Source of the DNA: Cryptomeria japonica
Taxonomy: Eukaryota > Streptophyta > Pinopsida > Cupressales > Cupressaceae
Direction: 5' to 3'
Assembly (NCBI RefSeq): GCF_030272615.1
Contig: NC_081415.1
Location: 626,511,740-626,575,739, forward strand
Length of the DNA: 64,000 nucleotides
Below the pieces are notes generated by a model. That model worked only from the letters and a program-made list of their open reading frames with translations. It made no database searches and was not told where the DNA came from. The translations under genes and the position numbers were made by a program. The stretch's first letter is position 1. The number at the start of each line of letters is the position of its first letter. Below, piece after piece: positions 32,966-46,437 of this stretch.

Positions 32966-34043
32966 TGTAATACCCTAAAAATGGTCATCTAAACCATGAG
33001 CCCCTAATCTCGACAACACCACAAAGGTCCTAACCAAAGGCAATTAAATAAATCTTGAGCACACAATTAATTCTTAAATCATCAAATGTCACATGGCAAA
33101 TCAATCACTCAATATTAATTAAATCATTCCAAGTAAATCATTTTTAAACAATTATCTTATTTATTTTATTAAATATCCTAGCATATTTAATTAAATAAAT
33201 CAGTTTGCCATAAATCTTCAAAAAAAGGAAACAAATCAAGAAAGAGGAATTGGAAATTATGAGCACAAATCTTCAAAAAAAGGAAATAAATGTAAAAAGA
33301 AATTAATTGACCAAGAAAGAATTAAAAATTGAGAAAAGAAATCAATTGGAGATAATCTTGAAAAGCAAATTAAAAATTGATAAATAATCTCAGAGAAAGC
33401 AATTAAAATAATTAAATATTAAAATTGAATGAAATAGAGAAGAAATCAGTTTTTTTTCTTCTGATTTTATCTTAATTTTAGTTCAATTTCCTTTAAAACC
33501 AAGAAAAACATCCAATCACATCAATTCACCAGGATTGTGCTTCCTCTTGGAAAATCTTGACCGCTCATCATCATTTGATCTCCTCCTTTGGTTTCTTTCT
33601 GATTTTTCTATAAATTTAGGCTCTCATCTCTCATTCAAAAAAAAATCATGGAGAATATATTGTTATTATGCTATTTTTGCTCTAGGTTCATTGAGAATTT
33701 GCATTGAGATATTGCATATTAGTTATTTCATATTTCTTAAATCATTTAGCTCATTTATTGCTTAAATCATGTTAGATTAATCTTGCATATCTAGCTTAAA
33801 TCTTGCATCCATTTAGCTCATATTCATGCTCATATAGATTTAAAAATCCTTCGTTTAGGTGTTGTCTAGTCACTAGATAACTTAGAAATCTGAGAGCCAT
33901 CTAAACTTGCATCTACTAGAAGGCAATGGGTCACTTTGTAATGGTTTATTATTGATTGATTATTGATTTACTAACTATGCATCTAATGACTTAATTGAAG
34001 TGTTGTGTATTCCAGATATAGATACAGGTCCACTTTTCACACA
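32966..34043 (+). repeat. Tat element 5' LTR
   Basis: TGTAATACCC...CTTTTCACACA, about 1078 bp, with a TATA box TATAAAT at 33609-33615. The last 2-4 bases are uncertain (CACATA here against CACACACA in the 3' copy). Confidence 0.9.
33609..33615 (+). promoter_or_regulatory. TATA box of Tat LTR promoter
   Basis: TATAAAT followed by a CT-rich stretch (GGCTCTCATCTCTCATTC), a likely transcription start region. Conserved at 48871-48877 in the 3' LTR. Confidence 0.6.
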
Positions 34044-34049
34044 TATTTT

Positions 34050-34067
34050 TGGTGCCCACCGTGGGGC
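34050..34067 (+). promoter_or_regulatory. Primer-binding site of Tat element
   Basis: TGGTGCCCACCGTGGGGC, the sequence typically found right after the 5' LTR in plant Tat/Ogre-like elements. Confidence 0.85.
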
Positions 34068-36020
34068 AGGAAACTAATTTTTCAGCCTCAAAATCATTTT
34101 TTTATCTTGCAGGTTCATCCGTACAATCTCTACGAATTATCATACGATTAGTTTTACTGCATCGTACGACATTATATTGAAGCCTGTTATTTGTCGTACG
34201 AATCCGAAAATGGTGTCGTACGACATTCTGTTCTGAATATTTGATTTTGTCTTCTATTGTCCTATGCTTATTTCTAACTCATACGACAAAATCCTTTTGT
34301 CGTTTCTTTCTATGGGAATTGTCGTACAATTCTATTTTCTATTGGATTAAAGCAAATTTCAATTTTTTAGGGTTTTTCTTGAATTAAATTTTGATTACGT
34401 TACGCTAACCCTGAATTGTCTTCTATTTGCCTGGTATTTTCATAGCCTAACCAGTTTCTTGCAGGACGCTTGTCAAAGAATTTATCAATCAAACATATGC
34501 CTGTCAAAGAATTAAAAAAACATGACTACTGATACTTTGTTTTTTGCAGGTTGCCTAAAGAGAATCAATCAAACATTGTGTATTCTTTAATTTTTTTTAG
34601 GCACCTAGCTTGCTATCTGGTTAATGAACAAATTTGTCTTTTGTGTTTTTAGAAAATTCTGAGAGGTAGGAGAGTATGCTCTTGTCTTTTTTTAGACAAT
34701 CAGAAATCTAAACCCTTGAGGCATTTTCTTTGTTTGAGATTTATACATCTTTAGCAGGCCTGCCCTCCCGAGGGATTGAAAAACTCTTAAAGCCGTTACG
34801 ACCAGTGTGAGGGGAACGACTTAAGTGGGAATGGCTAAATGCCAAGTACTCCAACCCACTATAAAATAAACTTGATTTGATGAAAATCAAGTCAACGACA
34901 ATGCTCGGGAATAGCTGTCCTCAGTACCTTTGGGTATATTGAACCTTGGTTTTCAAGGCTGGGAGACCTCTTAATTAAGTCTATACCTCGATGCGCTGAA
35001 TGAAACCCTTACTAGATCCAATTAAAATTAGAAGCTACCCGATTTACCTCTGAAAGGTTGATAATCTTTGTGCAAGAGAGATAGTAACTCTCCCAAGACA
35101 CTTGCCATATCGTGCCCCCATTAGCATTTGGAGTCGGCTAATACGACATTGAGAATCGATTGCATGAGACTCAAAGACTGTATTCTGATTAGCTATTGGG
35201 TGTGTACCTAAGTCAGTAAGCAAAGGTTTTCTTCTTTAAGCCAACTTCCATAGGGTTAGCATGCTGTGATTGAATTATTATGGATCTTACGTGTTTTTTG
35301 TGTTTTCATCCCTCAAACTGAAACTGAGATACTAAAACTGGAGAAAAAAAATCAACAACTCAGTGATAAAACTCTATCCATGTCAAAACTAGCCTATCCC
35401 GGTCAAAAATCAATCTACCTTAGAATTGGTCATACTTAGTTGTCAGACTCAGCTACTGAAAAACTCAGAATTTTTGTCTCTGCCCTGTTAATAGTCATAT
35501 GAGCCTGGTCATTTGTCATCCTACACCATATCCTGTGTCGTGTGAGACATAACTACACTGAATCCTTTGTTGTTTGGGACCTACCCATTTTTCGTACGGT
35601 ACTAGGCAGCAACTCATACGAAACATAACTGTTGTCCTCTTGAAGTTGTTATACTATCGTACGGTCTCAGAAATCTTGTCGTACGAGTATCTAATTTTGC
35701 CAGTCCAGAATAGTCAAACCTATCTAAAACAGTCTACAACAAGCCTAAAACTGGTTATCATCCTCTGGAGCATAAACAACCTTGATAGTGCACCTCTGCT
35801 ATTGCACTGCACGATTTTGTCGATCATCTTTAAGCTAGATCAAACAAACATCTTATCAAACCTAAGTTAACTTAGATAATGTCTTACATAGGATATATCA
35901 TTCCTGAAACTAGACCAGATCTTAGTTACTTCACTCAATCACTAATTTTAAATGAACTACTAGCTACAATTTGATCTTGACTTCTGCAACACATTTAGCT
36001 CTCGGTCCTGTCGGTTACAA
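34068..36020 (+). other. Tat element leader, non-coding
   Basis: About 1.95 kb between PBS and the gag ATG, with no sustained ORF. It is peppered with TCGTACGA/GTCGTACGAC palindromes (34141-34330 and 35521-35690). Such long leaders are usual in this lineage; introns were not evident. Confidence 0.6.
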
Positions 36021-39000
36021 ATGCCTGTTCAAACCAAAAATTCTCGCAGCAAAATAGACAAAGAAAAAGTAACACCCTTTTCGTCAAAAGACAATCCATT
36101 CTTTGTAGAAAACCCCTTTTACAGTAAACCGTCCTCATCACAAATACCAGTTTACGATCTACCAATCTTTGGTTAGCCCCTATCTCTCACCATGTCTGGG
36201 GAAAGACAAGAAAGAGAAGCTAGTAAATGAGATAGTCACGACGACTTCAACAACCATGCCATTGACAGTGATTCCTCATTGACTGAATCTGAGCTTCCTG
36301 AACCTCCCGAGGCTAAAGTACATAGATGTCAGAATGATAAAGAGTTCCGAAAAATGATGAAGGTCATCATGGCTAGAGAAAAAGAAGACTATTTCCTAGA
36401 ATCAGCAAATCAAGGTGTCACACTCCCTACTGGTTATAATGTGGAGGCACTAAGAACTAAAGAGGAAGAGACACCATGGGGAAAGATAAGAAAACAAATG
36501 CAAACATTAGAAATTGAGGTCACAAAATTAAGAACCAAAGATAAAACACCAAAACAATATTCTTTGGATACAATATGCCCATTCCCATTTGACAAAAACC
36601 TTTACATGCCTCCATTTCCCTCAAGAGTAGAAATGCCTAAGTTTGACAAATATGATGGGAATACAGACCCCAAGATCATATCAGAGGTACTTTATGTATG
36701 GAGTTCATGCATAACCAAATGTATCTCATGCACCTTTTCCCGAGAAATTTAGGAGGGCAAGCTATGGAATGGTTCTCAAGTCTACCCACGGGAATAAAAA
36801 CTTTCGAAGAATTAATCCAACTATTCCTACAACAATACTCCTACAACATTCGTCACCCAGTCACCATGATAGAACTTTGCAATACCAGACAAAAGACAGC
36901 AGAACCCTTTCTCACTTTTCTCCAATGATGGAGAAAGATGTTCTCTAGATATTCAGGGAGTATCGCAGATCTTGAGAAAATGGATATCTTTGTCAACAAC
37001 CTAATCCCTAAATTAAAGTACAGTGTCCAAATACAAGTACATCCTTCATTCAACAAAATTGTAGATAACACCCTCAGAATGGAAGACGTGCTTATAAAAA
37101 AGGGAGATATATCGCTTTGGAAAGAAACATCGCAAGGTTCTAGCTCTAAAGAAAAGAGTAAATATTGGAAATATGGCAAATATAACAATAGAAATGTTGT
37201 TAGTGATGGAGTGGTAGATACTGTCCAAGAAAAAACAAAATCCACAATATTTAACTTGGCTAGTGGCACGCAAGCACTCAAGGCAGCTGAAACTGCGACA
37301 GAAAATCCTCCAAAGAAAACAAGAGAATGGTTTAAAGAAAAGCCTTGGCAAATAATCTGATAACATTGCCAGGCAATTCTAGACCATATGACCCAGAAAT
37401 TAAGCCCAAATGGTGGAGAGAAAATGAATACTATGACTACCATCGGAACAAGGGACATAACATTAAAAACTGGATGAAACTCTGACATGAAATCCAATAT
37501 GTCATTGACGCAGGCAAGATTGTTGTTGGAAATGACGTGACACATGCTGATCATAAGGCCTTCCCTTACCGACTTATGAACAAGGAGATTCCTCAAAATC
37601 CAAGGGAGGAGCTAGAGTCAATTATACCTACACTAACAATGATAATGTGATCAACATGATTGAATCTTCTCAACCTGAATATTGCAATGTGATCATAGTC
37701 CAGGATCACCAAAGTCAAGCATAAACTACTAATGCCGTGACTCACACTCAAAGGAAGATTACTCTCCCAGGACCTAGTTCCTCAACTTTCGATCAAACAA
37801 CATCAAATCTACCAAAGAGACAAACAGATACAATCACTACCAAATCAAAATAGCTGGCTTTATCATCTTCTCCTGGTTATAGTATTGTCAAACAATTGAA
37901 GAGAACCAATGCTCAAATCTCCATTTTGGAACTGCTTAAGATCTCTTCTACTCATAGAGAGGTCTTGGACAAGGCTTTACTTACCACCAGTGTCCCTAAA
38001 GATTTAGACGTAGATCGGTTTCAATATATGGTGGGTCACTTGACTTCACCTCATTATCTCACTTTCTCTGAAGAAGATGATAACTCACTGAGTCACCCAC
38101 ATAACTAGCCATTGCACATTGAAGCCATGATCCATAAACACCGAGTTAAACGTGTTTTGATAGATGGAGGCACTAGGTTGAATATTTGTACCTACAATCT
38201 ACTGACATAGCTGGGATTTTTTGCAAACGTTATTGATCCAATAAAGAAAATAACAATCAAGGCTTATGATGAAGAAGAAAGAACCTCTAAGGGTGTGGTG
38301 CGATTACTGATCAGGGTAGGACCTGTAGAAAGAGATGTCATTTTTCAAGTCCTGGATCTTCATCTTTCATACAACATCTTACTGGGTAGGCCATGGATTC
38401 ATGAAATGAAAGAAGTACCCTCTACGTATCATCAATGCCTAAAGTTTCCTTATAATGGAGTTGAAGTCAGTATTACTACCGATACAAGCTATACCTGCAA
38501 TGCATTAATGCAGAGTGCTGATGCTTTTGTTCCTCATAACAGAGCAGCCTCTATAGCTGAAAGTTCAGAATTTTTGCTGAAAGATTTAGAAATGAAATTG
38601 AAAATCACAAACACTGGCATAGATGGCTACAAAATAGAGCCTATACTCTCACTAATGTCTCTTCCTCCATCACCAAGATAGTCAGGAAAACCATCAGAGG
38701 TTATGAAGCCACAAACTTCAACTCCAAAAGTCATGTATGATGGTCTCTTTATACAATCCTCTACTTCTCTTGCAGATGAAATAGAAGAGGATGATGTTAT
38801 CAAATCAGTTTTCAAAGAAGATAGTGCAAATAAAGAAATATGAAATTGTGAGATTTCCCCGACACAATATGGTCCAGGCTATAAGATGCTTCAACGCATG
38901 GGATATTCAGGTACTAGTCCTCTAGGCAAACATCAAAAAGGTATTGTTGAACCTATTCAGTTACAAACTAAGTTTGCGAATGATAAAGCTGGACTGGGAT

Positions 39001-42000
39001 ATGATCCAAGAAAGACACTAGATCAGAAGCACACGTCCCACCATCAATTTAAGTGGAAGAAAAAGGTACCACCTTTAACAACACAAGAAATTAATACTCA
39101 ACAAACTCAGGAAGAGTGTGACGATGAACAAAAAGAATTGCCCACCCAGAGAGAGGAAACATATGGTAATCAAGTTCCAGTTATATCAACTATTAGACCA
39201 CAGGAAGTAGAAGTCCTAGAGGATATGAGAGACGTATATAGAATAAGAGAATTGTTTGCACCGTTGAACATTCCGGTCATATATACTGGCAGACAACAAG
39301 TAGATGATTCTAAAACTGATTCAAATGAGTATGAATGGGGTCCCAACCACCTCTCATATACATCTACTATAGAAACCCCTAAAGAATCTGGTGATATCAC
39401 AAATGATGCACAAGAGCTGATATGCCTAAAAATGCAAAAGGAAATGGAAGAAATCGGACTAAAAAGACAAGAAGACTATGAACGACAGTTGGAGGAAGAA
39501 AAGACACAAGCAATTTCTTCACCTACCAACTCTCCCTCTAATGAGATAAGATAAATCATGTATGAAACTACAAAAGAAGAATTAGAAGCTACAGAAACAG
39601 AACCAGTCACTAGTCCTGAAGAAGCTAAATGGAACAGACGACAGAGACTAACAAAACCATCAAGGTTATGTCCATAAGTGTGTCAAATACAAGTACTCAA
39701 TGAACCAAATCACGAAGGAACTTGCAGCATCAAAGATGTGGGTATTGATACTATATATACTTTTACTAAGCCACTTGAAGATGAGTCAGAAACTTCATCT
39801 TATGACTCTGATAACTCAGACATGAGCTCTATTTATAACAACAATTATTCAACAACACATTATGACTATTCTGTCATGAATGTTGAGATGCTGTCCGCTG
39901 ACCCTGTTACTGTCACACCACGGTATGTAGTCCAGCCTGAAGTAGGTGACGAGGCTAGAAGTAGGTCGGTTGGGTTAGGTCCACTAAATACTAACATGAA
40001 TTTTGATAATCATGTCGTGACTCTTCCTGGTCTCAAGACACATACGCAAGGTAGCCTTCTGGAACTTGACTGGTTGGTCCGAAGCCATGATGATAGTACC
40101 GTGAACTCCTTTGAGCCTATTCCAACCTTATCCTTAATACATCCTGAACTGATTCATTGTACTCTTTATAACCAACCCTTGAATGTACCTACTTTTGCTA
40201 ATGACTATACGTTAGCCTATTATCTCAATGCAGTTGAACCCATGAACTCTTCCACCAGTGAACAGAGTGAAAACAAGATTGAAGCAGATATCAAGTATCT
40301 TAGTCGCAAAAATAAGAAAAATAAAAATAAAAGACCTAATGGCGAAAACCACATTGTGGCAGTATCAGAATCTAAAAAAGAGAAAATAAAGGATGTACCT
40401 TAAGGTGAAAATCTCTTTGAGGCGCCTGAAGGTGAGATACTTGATATACTACCAAGTCATTTCTAGGAGAGGTCTTCTATATTGATCAAGCCAACTCATC
40501 CAGTGAACATTGGGAGTCAAGAGACACCACACATCATTCATTTAGCTCAATCACTATCAACATAAGAGTTAAAAGATTTCAGCAACCTTTTTTTAGAAAA
40601 GAAGATCAACTTTGCATGGACATACTCAGATATGCCAGGACTAGATCCTGATCTCATCATGCATCATCTCTCTATTACACCAGGAGTTAAACCAATCAAG
40701 CAAAAAATCCATAAGATGCATCCTCATGTGGCACTGATAGTCAAAGCTGAACTAGAGAAATTGCTAAAAGCTGGATTTATCAGAGCTATAGACTATGCAA
40801 AATGGATATCAAACATAGTACCTGTATCAAAGGGAGAAATCTATTAGAGTTTGCACAGAGTTCAGGGATCTCAACAAGGCATGTCTGAAAGACGATTTTC
40901 CATTTCCCAACATTGACATGATAGTAGATATGATTGCTGGATATGAGATGTATTCATTAATGGATGGATTCTCTGGTTACAATCAGATCAAGATAGAGCC
41001 TGAAGATCAAGAAAATATAGCTTTCAGGTATGCATGGGGAACCTTCTGCTAGAATGTTATGCCATTTGGGTTAAAAAATGCAGGAACAACTTACCAAAGA
41101 GCGGTAACCACTATCTTCCACGATATGATGCATAAAAACATGGAAGATTATGTTGATGACACCCTGGTAAAGACTATGAAGAGATCTATGCATATTTAAG
41201 AACTAGGCCTCATACTAGATAGAATGGAAAGATTAAAACTCCGGTTAAATCCTAAAAAGTGTGAATTTGGAGTAACATCAGGAAAATTGCTTGGTTAAAT
41301 AATTTCAAAAAAAGGAATTGAGGTTGACCCTGAAAAGGTCCAAGCTATAATGGAAATGCCTCCGCCCAACAATATTAGTCAAATGAGAAGTTTACAAGGC
41401 CGTCTTCAGTCAATAAGGCGCTTTATATCTCAACTAGCAGACAAAGCTCAACCCTTCACAAAGGTATTAAGGAAAGGAGTTCAATACAATTGGGATAAAG
41501 ATTGTGAACAACATTTACAACAAATCAAAGAATATCTTTCTAATCCACCCATATTAATGCCACTAATTCAAGGTAAGCCACTGATTCTATATCATAGCTA
41601 CATGAATCTAATTTTTGCTTTGAATTCCTGGTGCAAGAGTTACATTATCCTGCCTATGATTCTCCTGAGTCCTAGATGGTCTGTTCTATTATTGGACATG
41701 ACTCATCTCATTATAGCCACATTTACTCTTACTTGCGTGACAAAGTTGTCCCTGCTAACCTTTCCTGAAATGAAAAAAGGAACCTAATCCAAAATGTATC
41801 ATAGTACGTCATCATTGCTAATGACCTATTGAGGTGAGGTTTAGATAATACTTTCCTTAGATGTCTAGAAACTGAGGAGTCCCAACGTGCATTATCCGAG
41901 GTTCATGAAGGTGTTTGTGGATCCCATTCAAATGGTCTAACTTTAGCACGAAAACTACTAAGGGCTGGCTACTACTGGCTAGACATGGAGAAAGAAGCTA

Positions 42001-42965
42001 TAAAATTTGCTAAAACTTGTGAAAAGTGCCAACTGCATGGGCACCTTATCCATGCTCTAGCAAGGGATCTCATACCTTTCGTGACACACTGGCCCTTTCA
42101 ATAGTGGGCGTTTGATCTAATTGGCCAAATATATCCCGCATCATCTAACAAACACAAATTTATTATCACTACCACTGAGTACTTCACTAAGTGGGTAGAA
42201 GCGGTTCTGCTCATCAAGGCAACTGGAAAACAAGTAGCTCTCTTTATTCTTAATTATATCATCTGCAGGTATGGTATACCTTCATCCATTATAACTGACA
42301 ATGGAGGACATTTCAAGAACAAAGATCTAGATGAACTCTGTCAGAAATTCAAAATAAAACATCACTAGTCATTAGTATATTACCCTCAAGGTAATGGACA
42401 AGCAGAGGCATCTAACAAAAACCTATTGACTATCTTGCACAGAACAGTGAACAAATCTGGGAAGGATTGGCATCTGCAGATCAATCCTGCACTGTGGGCT
42501 TATAGAACAAGTATCAGAACACCTACTAGGGCTACACCTTTTTCTTTGGTGTATGGGTCCGAAGCAATATTACCTATTGAGGTGGAAATACCATCTCTAA
42601 GAGTTTCTTTGCAAGGTCTTGTTACTAATGAAGAATATAGAATATCTAGATTGCAAGAGATTGAATTGCTAGATGAGTGCCAACAAGTGGAATTTCATCA
42701 TCTCAGAGTGTATCAAAAGAGAATGTCTAGAGGATATAACAAGAAGGTTCGACAAAGAGAATTTCAGGTTGGTGACCTAGTTCTAAGGGAAAATCCTAAA
42801 AATCAACAGTTTCGAGACAACAAAGGGAAGTTTCAACCCAACTGGCTGGGTCCCTATATCATTACTGTAGCTTTTGGCTCTGGTGCCTATCAACTCTGAA
42901 CATCAGAAGGAGAACAGCTCTGTGAACCGATCAAGACCATCCATTTGAAGAAATTCTTCACTTAA
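36021..42965 (+). pseudogene. gag-pol: Tat gag-protease-G-patch-RT-integrase polyprotein (decayed, RNase H deleted)
   Basis: Start ATG at 36021. Gag capsid (36600-37120) shows LGGQAMEWFSSLPTG; there is a degraded knuckle YYDYHRNKGHNIKN near 37430. Protease has VLIDGGTRLNICT (38157-38195) and NILLGRPW. A G-patch follows (MLQRMGYSGTSPLGKHQKG, 38886). A long Ser/Asp-rich spacer runs to 40600. RT (40630-41610) has MPFGLKNAGTTYQRA and catalytic YVDD near 41150. Integrase (about 41700-42900) has CEKCQLHG, TDNGGHF and GNGQAEASNKN, ending PNWLGPYIITV. Sequence jumps from the RT connection (GKPLILYHSYMNLIFAL) almost straight to the integrase linker (HYSHIYSYLRDKVVPANLS), so RNase H is lost. Frameshifts near 36690, 37370 and 40840 and many TAG/TAA stops. 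Confidence 0.92.
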
Positions 42966-43004
42966 AATATTCTCTGCTCCAGCAGCCTATATAGCTAAAA
43001 AGTC

Positions 43005-43138
43005 CTGAAGAAATCATAAAAATCAGAAAAGGTCCTAAAGAAATCATAAAAACCAAAAAAAGTCTTGAAGAAATCATAAAAATCAGAAAAAGTCCAGAAA
43101 AAATCCTAAAAATCAGAAAAAGTCCTGAAAAAATCCTC

Positions 43139-43145
<7 letters not shown>
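43005..43145 (+). repeat. About 30-bp A-rich tandem repeats after Tat pol
   Basis: Five or so degenerate copies of AAAGTCCTGAAGAAATCATA, ending in a poly-A/AAAAG tract at 43140-43175. A similar tract occurs at 31270-31350 in the older element. Confidence 0.75.
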
Positions 43146-43171
<26 letters not shown>

Positions 43172-44679
43172 GAAAATGCCTTGGTGAAAACCTGGTAAAT
43201 AGGCACCTTGGTAAAAAAATAAAATAAAAAAAATGAATCTCTACCAAGCAGGTGAAAACCTGGCAAACAGGCACCTCTTGTACTCAAGCGCTGCATCTAT
43301 CAACACAATGTTGGCATTCCTGCTTTCCTGCATATTTGCTTTCGCTTGTACATATTTCCGTCACTTTTGTGACATCCTGGTTTGTTGGAACCCTCATGGA
43401 TTGAAATCGATCAATGTCCTAGTCTTAGGTAATCGACAAGAGCACATTACATGTCCTAAGCAGTATCAACCAAGTCAACCTTACATAAGTGTAACCTGGT
43501 CGTCCACTCTGAGTCAGTTACCTGTCTCCTGACTACTGAAGAGTTTTATCACTGAGTTAACAAGCAAAACAACATAACGAAAAACAATCACTAAACAGTT
43601 GGATATATGCATGAAATTTTCTTTGTGTGTTGTCTTTTATATTGGTTTTCAATTATTATCACTTTGAGTAACTCGAGGAAGTCTATCTTGACTAAGAGGA
43701 GCAAGGATTGGGGGTATAATATTTTCTTTGTTTTCTACTTGTAGGAATGATCCCAATGATCTGGAAACATCTAAATTAGCCGGGTGTCTGTGATAAGAGC
43801 CTTCACATCAAAGTGAAATTGCCTCACATACCTGGACTCTGCTTATTTGAATGCTACAGGGAGGTTCCCATCATTTCTTTGTCTATTTTGAGGTAATTTC
43901 TTTATCATGCAATCTAGGTCCCTGCGAAATCTGTCCAAGGATATGAACGAAAAAAGGGTCATAGCGGACAAGATAATTAATATTGCACATGAAAAGAAAG
44001 GAACTCTAATCTGCCTGCTGTGGTTGTAAAATGCTCAATGATGATAATTAAGCTTGTCAAAATCTAGTGACTAGGTTTCGGTTGCATCTCATTTTTGCGT
44101 CTCATTTTGCATTTCATTATGCATCTGGTGAATTTAGAATGATTTTGGTATGGTAACAATGATCTCTTTATCTTCTAACTGAGAGTTGGAAGCATCATCA
44201 TTTCTTAGCTAAGTGGTCTCTTTTCATCATTTGTCTAATCGAGTACTTGTGTTTTGAGATGTTAGCTGCATACATAAGCATCTTATATAGATTCATACAT
44301 TTCACTATCACTCATTTGCATTCATCTTATTGCATAGAAAAATGAAAAATTTGCATTACTCATTACTCATTCACATTCATTTATTTGCATATGAAAAGAA
44401 AGAAACATAGACATCCATGATCATTTGCATTAAATACATCCCTACTAAAAGAAATGCATACATGTAGAATAAAGCATATAGAAAGTATCTCAAAAATTGA
44501 ATCAACACAAGTATAATGAAGTCAAATTGGATCTCGTATATATATCGTATCAAGTCTAAGAGTACAAAATGATGTCCAATGACATGTACAAACTCCCATC
44601 AGAGCAAGAATCGTATGGCTACAAAAAATGGGTGTGTCTACAAAAAACAATATCACTGCTACAAAAAGAATATCTAGCT
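43146..44679 (+). other. Non-coding spacer between pol and antisense ORF
   Basis: Contains a two-copy phrase GGTGAAAACCTGG...AGGCACCT (43183-43275). An ORF at 43233-43532 has no recognisable domain and I treat it as chance. No other feature seen. Confidence 0.5.
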
Positions 44680-46437
44680 TTGGGCCTCTCTCTCATCGCC
44701 TCATGGAGGAGGTGGAGCCTGATGACCAGGATCTTGAAGAGGTGCCCGAGCTCCCTCTAAACGTGCCATATACTATGAGTAGGGTATAACTTGCTGTGCA
44801 ACTGGAACTGCAACACTATATGCTGCAACATAGTAGGCTGCCCTACTAGTCTGGTGAAGGACCTCCTGTCACAAAGGCTCTATCTTTGCTCTCATCTATG
44901 AGATCTAGCAATCACGCTCAACCCTAAGATCGGCAAGCTGTTGGTCTTGCTTCACCGGCTGAGTTTGAGTCACTGTCAACTGTGACTGTAGCTTCACTAA
45001 ACGTGCCCTCATCAACCGTCCAGTGTCCATCCCCTACTCTCTCACAGGATCTCCACCCGCATCTCCACCTCTAGCTCCACCCTACTCCTCTCGCCACTAA
45101 TGCCCCTATCTCAGAGTTGCTTGCTCCTCCTTAGGTCTGCCCAATCTCATGCTTATACCCCCAAGAGATCCACCTTCACCCCTCTACTGTCCTACATCAG
45201 CTGGATTCCTGCTACTGCTAGCACTAGGATCACCACCTATTTGCCTTAGAGCCTTAGCTCTCTGTCCTTGTCTCTGGACCTGCCTCTGACCCTATCCCTA
45301 TTCCTGCATGGGGGCATCATCCTCAACCTCCTCAATGCAATGAGCCTACTCAGCTGGATCCGTCAAATGAGGGAATGGATGCTGTTGAAAAAAATTTCTA
45401 TACTGGGGGAATTCCCCTGCATCTGCGATATCACCTAGGTAATCCCATCTCAGTCTCTGTAGACCAGTCATCTCCTGCATGGCCAAGGCATAGGACAACC
45501 TCAGTGACCATCCCTTCCTCTCATCATCAGCATATTGGGCATAAGCTGTATACTTCTACGACACCCCTTGAGGCCGGCCATACTACCTCATCACTCGTGA
45601 TACAATGAATTGCTCAACAATAGTCTACGATCTCCTGATAAGAGGGCGCATAACAAAAAGGTCCATGTGAACCAGCTACTTTAAACCTTTGTAAGGTGTC
45701 CATACTAGGGCTATTAGGTCATCCAACAGTCACCGCCAAAAAATTATCTTCCCTAGATGGGGCTGTGTAACGTAATCGACATACCTATATACAATTGGCT
45801 GCCCAGGCTCTCTGCTATCATCAATAATAGGGTGACAAACTGGGAGGTGCTCCCAAGCCCAAACCTATAAAATCAAAACACCAACGACCATGCTCTTTCC
45901 CTCTCTATACACTATCTCATGCATCTTGTGATACATGTGGGCAAAAATGCATGAACCCCAACCAAGTCTCTGAGGGGTCTCTATCAATCTCTCAAGCATC
46001 TGGCCCCATCCACACTGAAATCCCTACTGACCTCTATTCAACATTAGAAAACATCCAATAAAACCTACTAGGATGCAAGCCAGAGGAAACTCATCACTAT
46101 ACTTGCTCATCATGATGTCCCAACTGATGGAACGTGTTGGGATATCAGGATCCCTGAAGACATGCCTCACTGCCTATAATCCGGGAAGGTGTCCTGAATC
46201 ATAATCCACCTTATCCCCAGCAAAAGGGATACAGAGGATCCTATATACATCCTCAAGAGTGATAGTCATCTCCCCAACTGGTAAATGAAAGGTATTATGC
46301 TCAGAATGGAATCTCTCTACCAATGCTGTGAGCATATCATGATTTACACAGATATCGGGTAATCTCAACAGATGTGTCAAGCCACACAAGTCAATATGAG
46401 CCTGCTCAACCTCTGATAGCTACCAAACTAAAGCCAT
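44680..46437 (-). pseudogene. Antisense ORF with plant mobile domain (PMD-like), inside Tat element
   Basis: Opposite strand to gag-pol, ATG at 46437, one frame readable for roughly 580 codons with about nine or more stops, nearly all TAG. Residues 1-90 read LCGLTHLLRLPDICVNHDML, then LPVGEMTITLEDVYRILCIP, the hallmark opening of the plant mobile domain (MAIL1/MAIN-like, aminotransferase-like fold). Later blocks fit too: WGSCIFAHMYHKMHE, VWAWEHLPVCHP, FIVSRVMR-stop-YGRPQGVS, then a DYLGDIADAGEFP tail and a Gln/Arg-rich low-complexity end. Tat-lineage elements are known to carry antisense ORFs here; PMD proteins are known both as host silencing-related proteins and TE cargo. Stops mostly fit Gln or Trp codons changed by C-to-T (or G-to-A). 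Confidence 0.75.

Noticed and set aside
36853-37596. 247-aa minus-strand ORF with apparent hydrophobic segments
   Set aside because: It is the complement of Tat gag; hydrophobicity comes from the antisense of Glu/Lys-rich codons.
43233-43532. 99-aa ORF with a hydrophobic, Cys-containing start, envelope-like at first glance
   Set aside because: Too short, with no cleavage site or supporting context; it overlaps non-coding repeats after pol.
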